Source of the DNA: Chamaelirium japonicum | Taxonomy: Eukaryota; Streptophyta; Magnoliopsida; Liliales; Melanthiaceae | Direction: 5' to 3' | Length of the DNA: 64,000 bases | Assembly (NCBI GenBank): GCA_947650365.1 | Contig: OX393552.1 | Location: 45,285,740-45,349,739, forward strand | Shown here: in pieces, positions 23,752-31,000 of the stretch | Position numbering within the stretch: position 1 is the stretch's first letter | How the letters are laid out: every line of letters starts with the position of its first letter | Program-made: the position numbers and the translations under genes | The notes under the pieces: model-generated | The model's input: only the letters and a program-made list of their open reading frames with translations | The model's database searches: none | What the model was told of the DNA's origin: nothing

Positions 23752-26700
23752 CAGCATGTCCCTTAACGTGTCCGTGTCCTGGTTTTTGGAAAAATATCGT
23801 GTCGGCGTGTCCGTGTCGTGTCGTGTCCGTGTCCGTGTCCCGTGTCCGTGCTTCTTAGAATACAAGTGGATGAAGATTCATAAACAACATCATACCAATT
23901 ACAACCACCTTTTTTTATGCTTTATGGCGCAGGTACTATTTATCCTATGATTCGTCTGGTTCAATCGGTTTGAACCGGATAGGGGACCTTTTGGTTCGAT
24001 GTCCGATTCAGTTTTGAAAACATTATCCCTAACAACTAACATTAGCTCCCGCGGGAGCCACTCCAGCAAGAATAGGGAGTCTTTCGATCAGAGTACTTTA
24101 CACAGCCACGACAGGTGCATCTCACCCATACTCGTTTTACATTCAATCCGACGACTCTAACTCTGTACCAGTGCAGTTAAGGCGAGCTGAGGCGCCCGCC
24201 TGAGGTGAGAGGCTCCGAACATAATAAGTGTAAACTCCAGGTAGAATCACAATTAATAGAGAAGTGAGAGAGAGGATAATGGAAAGAGATGAAAAGTGAG
24301 AAAGCGAGAGACAAATAGAGAGAATTAGAGAGAGTGTGTGGGAGTTCAGAGAATAGGTAAGATGAAACAACTTCGTTCTCATATTCAATTTCATTACATA
24401 TAAATACAACATCACACTAACCCCTCTCCCACATATAACTGACAACACATAACCCATTTCACACATCCCTCAATAGTTAACATAACTACTCCATACAAGT
24501 ATACAACCGCCTTACACAACCGAACCACACAACCAACTCACATAACTGCCTACAGCTTCCACACGTGGTAGTCCATCCTTATGCACCCGGTCACGTATAT
24601 AAGTCGGAGCGAGGTGCCTGCCTTACACCATGAGACGCTCGAGACGCGAGACAATGGAGACACCCGCCTCATTTAATCGAGGGTTTAGGCTGAAGCCAAA
24701 GTTGAATCACACCCGTTCTTTTGCATGCCATTTGCGGTCGAGTGTGATTCACCAGTCGGGCTGGGTGTAAATGGGTAACGAACGGTTGTGATTCAGTTTT
24801 GGCTTTAACCTATCTGACCATATGAGGTTATAACTTCAGGATCCCAAGCCCGTGAACTCAAAACTTCCACGCGACTGAGCGATTGGCCCGATCGGGTTAG
24901 GATTTCAACGTTGGTACTGCAGACCACCTTCAAAACTTTCTCTTCACTCAGTTTTTTAATTCAGGTTTAGATTCAGTTGTATAGTATCATAATTCTTTAT
25001 ATGTTTACTTCACACTTCAAATCACATTATTTTCATCTTAATTGCAGACATCCAAACCTAGATCCCAATCTTAATTGCAAACATCTAAGCTTAGATCCCA
25101 ATCTTAATTGCAGACATCCAAGCCTAAATCCCAAGAAGAGGATGATATAGATTATAGAACTTGATGATGATGAGTTTTATTGATGTTTCAACTAGCTATT
25201 TTATAATTTATCTATATATATTTTTTATCGTTTTATTTTTTTTTTGCACGCCTTATTTCAATAAGGCGCTCGCCACTCGCCTTAGGCGCCAGAAAAGTTG
25301 AGCGCCTTGAGTCCTCCTTAATGCCTTGACAACACTACTCCATAGACAATAGGGAACGATCGTCCGATCTGCACTTTTACACACAGCCACAACAGGTGCA
25401 TCTCACCCATATCCTTTTTTCATTCAATTTAACAGTTTCTTTATCCGTACACAATAGGGAACGGTCAAGATTCATCCAATTTGCACTTCACACACAACCA
25501 CAACAGGTGCATCTCACTGATACTGTCAACCCATTTTATATTCAATCCAACGATCGAGATGCATCGAGAGCGTCCCCCATTGGAGCAAAAATCTTCCCTT
25601 TGGAATCGAAAAAAGTCAACAAGAACCCCTAGCAAAAAGTGCTCTTTATCCAGGGACTTGATGTGAACAGGACTTGTTTGTGTCCTTATTGCAAGTATGA
25701 ACTTATTATAGGGATCGGTAACTAAGTCACCCTATTTTCCCGAGCATCGCCTGAGTTTCTACTTTCTTACTAGTTCATAAAAAGTGAAAAAAAAACTGAT
25801 TTTTTAACGATCTCTTGGGAAATAAAGAAGGTCCAAGCACACAAAATTAATATGCAAAGATGACAATGTTGAAATGAATGTGTGGTAAAAGTAAAACTAG
25901 GAAAGATAGAATGGGTATATCAAAGGAAGCATAGGAGTTACACCAAGTGAGGAAAAAATAATTAAGAAACAATTGAGACGGTAACGGCATGTGCAGGAAA
26001 CTCATGAGGCTCCGATACGGAGAGGGCTTCCAATTTGTATGGAGATAGGTAGAAGCCTGCAGTGACAATGAAGGTACAATCAAATGACTAACGAAGAAAG
26101 AAGGATAAGGTTAATCCAGAATAGTAGGGTAAGACTTGATGGCTATCATCACTATATTGCTAGGTAAATAGTATGCCTACGAGGACGGATCCACTAAAAT
26201 CCTCATTTATTGTCAACAATACTAAAATATTCTTGTACATTCGGTTATCAAATGTATTTACAATGCTTCAATAAGCATATTAGATTTGTAAGGCAATGAT
26301 TGTAATGGAATATATATATCGGCGTCCAAATTTGGGAAGTTCAATTGCAAAAAAAAAATGGGAAGTCATTATCAAAGTTTCATGGATTTTTCCTCTATTT
26401 AGACATTGGAAGTTTAATATTGGTTACAAAGAATATCGGGTCAAGAAAAGTATGAACTGCTTCAAATTAAGTTATATGAGGATAAATGTAATATACAATC
26501 ATGAAATTAAGCTTATGAGTCGCACACTTGCACCATGAAATAGTGGGAAAGGATAGGGGAACATATATTAAGAAAGATGAAAAGACTTTTGGGAAACTAA
26601 TTCGAATTTATGATGTATCGGATTCTAAAGAGGAAGAAAATACTTTAAACCTTGCAAACTAGGCATATTTTAGCTAGTTTATACTTATTTGAAGTTTTTA

Positions 26701-26922
26701 GGCTTATAACTAATTTTCTTTGTGAGGGATGTCTTGCCAGCTTTTTAGTTTATTTAGGTGGATATGAAGGATTGGATGACTAAAACATGTTTGGAGAACA
26801 GACATATTCCTTTGAAGTATTCGCCACACCATCGACTTATAAGGATAAATACGAGATTGTTCCTAATTAAAAGGGCCCACCATAACTGAATAGAAACAAG
26901 TAGCTACTCCTTCAAACGATAA

Positions 26923-26997
<75 letters not shown>

Positions 26998-28021
26998 GGT
27001 GTGGCATTTAGCCAGGTTTTCTGGGTTACCCGACCCACCCTATTGAGATAGGTTGGGATGGTTTTGAATGGGAGAAACAATTGAGACAGTAACGGCATGT
27101 GCAGCAAACTCATGAGGCTCCGATACGGAGAGGGCTTCCAATTTGTATGGAGATAGGTAGAAGCCTGCAGTGACAATGAAGGTACAATCAAATGACTAAC
27201 GAAGAAAGAAGGATAAGGTTAATCCAGAATAGTAGGGTAAGACTTGATGGCTATCGCTATATTGCTAGGTAAATAGTATGCCTACGAGGACGGATCCACT
27301 AAAATCCTCATTTATTGTCAACAATACTAAAATATTCTTGTACATTCGGTTATCAAATGTATTTACAATGCTTCAATAAGCATATTAGATTTGTAAGGCA
27401 ATGATTGTAATGGAATATATATATCGGCGTCCAAATTTGGGAAGTTCAATTGCAAAAAAAAAATGGGAAGTCATTATCAAAGTTTCATGGATTTTTCCTC
27501 TATTTGGACATTGGAAATTTAATATTGGTTAAAAAGAATATACGGTCAAGAAAAGTATGAACTGCTTCAAATTAAGTTATATGAGGATAAATGTAATATA
27601 CAATCGTGAAATTAAGCTTATGAGTCGCACACTTGCACCATGAAATAGTGGGAAAGGATAGGGGAACATATATTAAGAAAGATGAAAAGACTTTTGGGAA
27701 ACTAATTCGAATTTATGATGTATCAGATTCTAAAGAGGAAGAAAATACTTTAAACCTTGCAAACTAGGCATATTTTAGCTTACTTATTTGAAGTTTTTAG
27801 GCTTATAACTAATTTTCTATGTGAGGGATGTCTTGCCAGCTTTTTAGTTTATTTAGGTGGATAGGAAGGATTGGATGACTAAAACAAGTTTGGAGAACAG
27901 ACATATTCCTTTGAAGTATTCGCCACACCATCGACTTATAAGGATAAATACGAGATTGTTCCTAATTAAAAGGGCCCACCATAACTGAATAGAAACAAGT
28001 AGCTACTCCTTCAAACGATAA

Positions 28022-28066
<45 letters not shown>

Positions 28067-31000
28067 TCTCTCTCTCTTCCGGTGTGGCATTTAGCCAGGT
28101 TTTCTGGGTTACCCGACCCGCCCTATTGAGATAGGTTGGGATGGTTTTGAATGGGTTTGGACGGGTTCGGGTTGGAGCTTAGCTCAGCCCGAACCCAACC
28201 AAATTATATACTCCATATTATATGCATATCCATTATCCACCATAACCCACAAGAAAGGGAAGCAATTGTTCTGTTCTTTTTATGATGATGTTCTTGATAT
28301 TGATCTTTGAATGAATATGCAAGTTATAAGTTGTTAGGTTCAAGGTTATCAAATGCCAAATCAGAACAGGGTGATCTTACTATTCTCGATCCACGTGATC
28401 AAAAGTTGATCCAAAGCGCATTGTAGACTCTCAAGTAGAGGTAGACCCATACGATCCTGAGTTGACTCCCATGATTCTTAAGTGGACTCGTATGATCCTG
28501 AGTAGTCCCTCAAAGAAGTTCAACATGATGTCGAAGAAAATGAGTGAGATGAACAGAAAATATTTCAAAGAAGTCAATTCATTTTTCTATTATTTATATA
28601 TGCAACAGGCTGGATCTTTCCACCTCCCATCCCCCCACGCCTACAGTGCTACAGGCTACAATGTCTCATCTCCCCCTCCACGCGTGCAGGAGCAGAAAAG
28701 GGAGAAAGAATAAGAGGGGAAGAGAAAGGATGAAGGAAAAGTCGCAGCATCTCATCCCGACTCCTTGACGATTCTTCCCGGCGCCTCATCTTTTAGTGCC
28801 TGCGGTTCTTTCTTTGTTGCTCTATGAGGTTCTTTCTTTGTTTCTCTCTATTTATTTCTATTAGCATAGAATCCATCATCAGCTAAGGCTCCCTCTCTGT
28901 CCATGGAAACTTATTGCTATCCTTTGCTGATCATCTGCATTAGTATTGTGAGATGAATTGCATAGGTAATTTGATTATTGCAATAATGAAGAACAAGAAA
29001 GAATTTGCTCATCTTCTATGTGATGAAATTCCACATGTAATTTGGTGTCATTATGTGCTTACTAGGTGTGCTCTTCTGAAATCTTTGTATGTTGAATATA
29101 TCAAGCTCAATTGTTTAGTTCAGTTATTTAGTTCCATCAAAACTCAGCTTGTTATTTGTGTTTTTTGTGGTGGATGTATCTATGTTTTTTTTATGGTGGA
29201 TGTATATGTGAACATTTGTATTCTTTTTTTGAGATTGTAGCATGTTATTTGATGCAACTTTTCTTTTAGTTGATGGCTTTATATTTTATATTTTATTGTT
29301 GCCGGTTGTTACTTGTTAGTTATTGTTATTGATCAACTAAGATCATATACTTGTTGACATTTACGCTAGTTCATACATCATATATGTTTTTGGAGAGGGA
29401 GGGGTTAGAATAAGTTTTTGCCGACTAGTCCTAGCCGATTAGGAGCCGACTATCGACTTTGACTAAAGAGTCTAACAGTTTGCATCTAAAGCGATGGACA
29501 ACAAAGTACTAAGTGTATTGTTTATTCTCCTAACCAAAACTCAGCAGTCGCTTTCGTTAAGTTAGACCATGAAATTCTTTTTCAGTCGTTCGACTAATCC
29601 ACATGTTATTCTAATTGGAATTTTCCAATCATATAAAATCCTAAATATATGTGCGAAAAATCATAGGATACACCATGATGTGATCTAGCAAGAGATAGAT
29701 CGGAAAAAAGCTTCTTCAACGCTCACAAACTTTCCTTCAGCTCCAAGCAGAATATGCAATGCCACTAGTGAGATCGTTCGTCATCTAACTCCTCTTGTAT
29801 TCCTTTTCTCTTTCATTTTCTTTCCCTCCACCCTTCTTCGTTAGATACTCAACATTATGTGCAGAATTTTGTTGATATAGGATCGGACTTTCCAAATGCA
29901 TATTTGTTGTTGTTTTGATCATCTTAACCTATTAAGATCAAGATCGTCAATGATATCTCCATGTAATCAAATGAAAACAAATTTCCTACGAAATGACCAA
30001 AATATCTTTTTTCGAGGAATCGATGTAGGTACCAAATTTCTGTTCGGCATCAAATGTCAATCGAAATGACCGACATATCACCAAAAACTAGCATTTTGTC
30101 TTTTCCTCGAACAATTTAACTGAAAATTCTATATTTTCAATAAAATCTTCCATCTTTTTCAGTGAGAATTTTTATCTTTTCTGTGTTCCAAATTTTTCAT
30201 AGCAGACCGATAGTGGACCAAAATTTGACCGATATCCGACAAAGTTCTACTGAAATCTTTCCTCAATGGTAAAATTTTCACCAATATTTTACCGAAATTC
30301 GTCAAATTTAAAAAAAAAAAAACTTACCGACCGAAATCGAATTACAAACCTTTGGTGTCTCCACAAGTATTTTATATCGTTTCACGTTACAATTGTAGAT
30401 CATAGTTGATGCAAACAATGATATCCACGAAGGCCAGTTCGTCTTCAAATATTCACATCCAAGAGGGAGTGGTTTCTCTTTACTTCTTTTAGTGTTTGAA
30501 TTTTGTTCCTATTGTTGGGGAGCTTTCAAGTAAACATAATTATATCCTTGTTTATTCAAGTGCAACTGAGTACTTTGGAATAAGTTATGGCCTAAAAGTT
30601 GATACTTCACCCCATGTTCTTGATGTCTAAACTTCCCCAGTATAAGGCTAACACCAGTACTGAACCTAGGGCACGTTAACATGCATCGACTAAGTTTATA
30701 GATGCCAATATAAACCATTGTATCGTATTTCCTAGCCAAAGCATGGATGCATGCATCCTTGTTTTTTTGCCTCCACTAGACATCGAAATTTGCTAATATC
30801 TTAAATAACAGCAGTATCATACTTCTTACCCCAATGCATGGCTGCATTCATCCTTGTATTTTTTGCCTCCACTAGACACCAAAATTTGTTACCAAACAGA
30901 AACTTAACTAGCAATAATAACTACTCGGATGATTAAAATAGCACACATCAATTAACCGATGATATAAATCGAAGGAAATAAAAGTGAAAGTAGTAGTCAT

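Noticed and set aside
24075-25560. CRISPR-like spaced direct repeats
   Set aside because: Only three diverged 110-bp copies in plant nuclear DNA, one broken by a MITE. Not a CRISPR array.
25847-26083. Firm LINE call at the start of the 1.1-kb repeat
   Set aside because: Similarity to LINE C-termini is short and broken by stops, so it is kept only as a remark.
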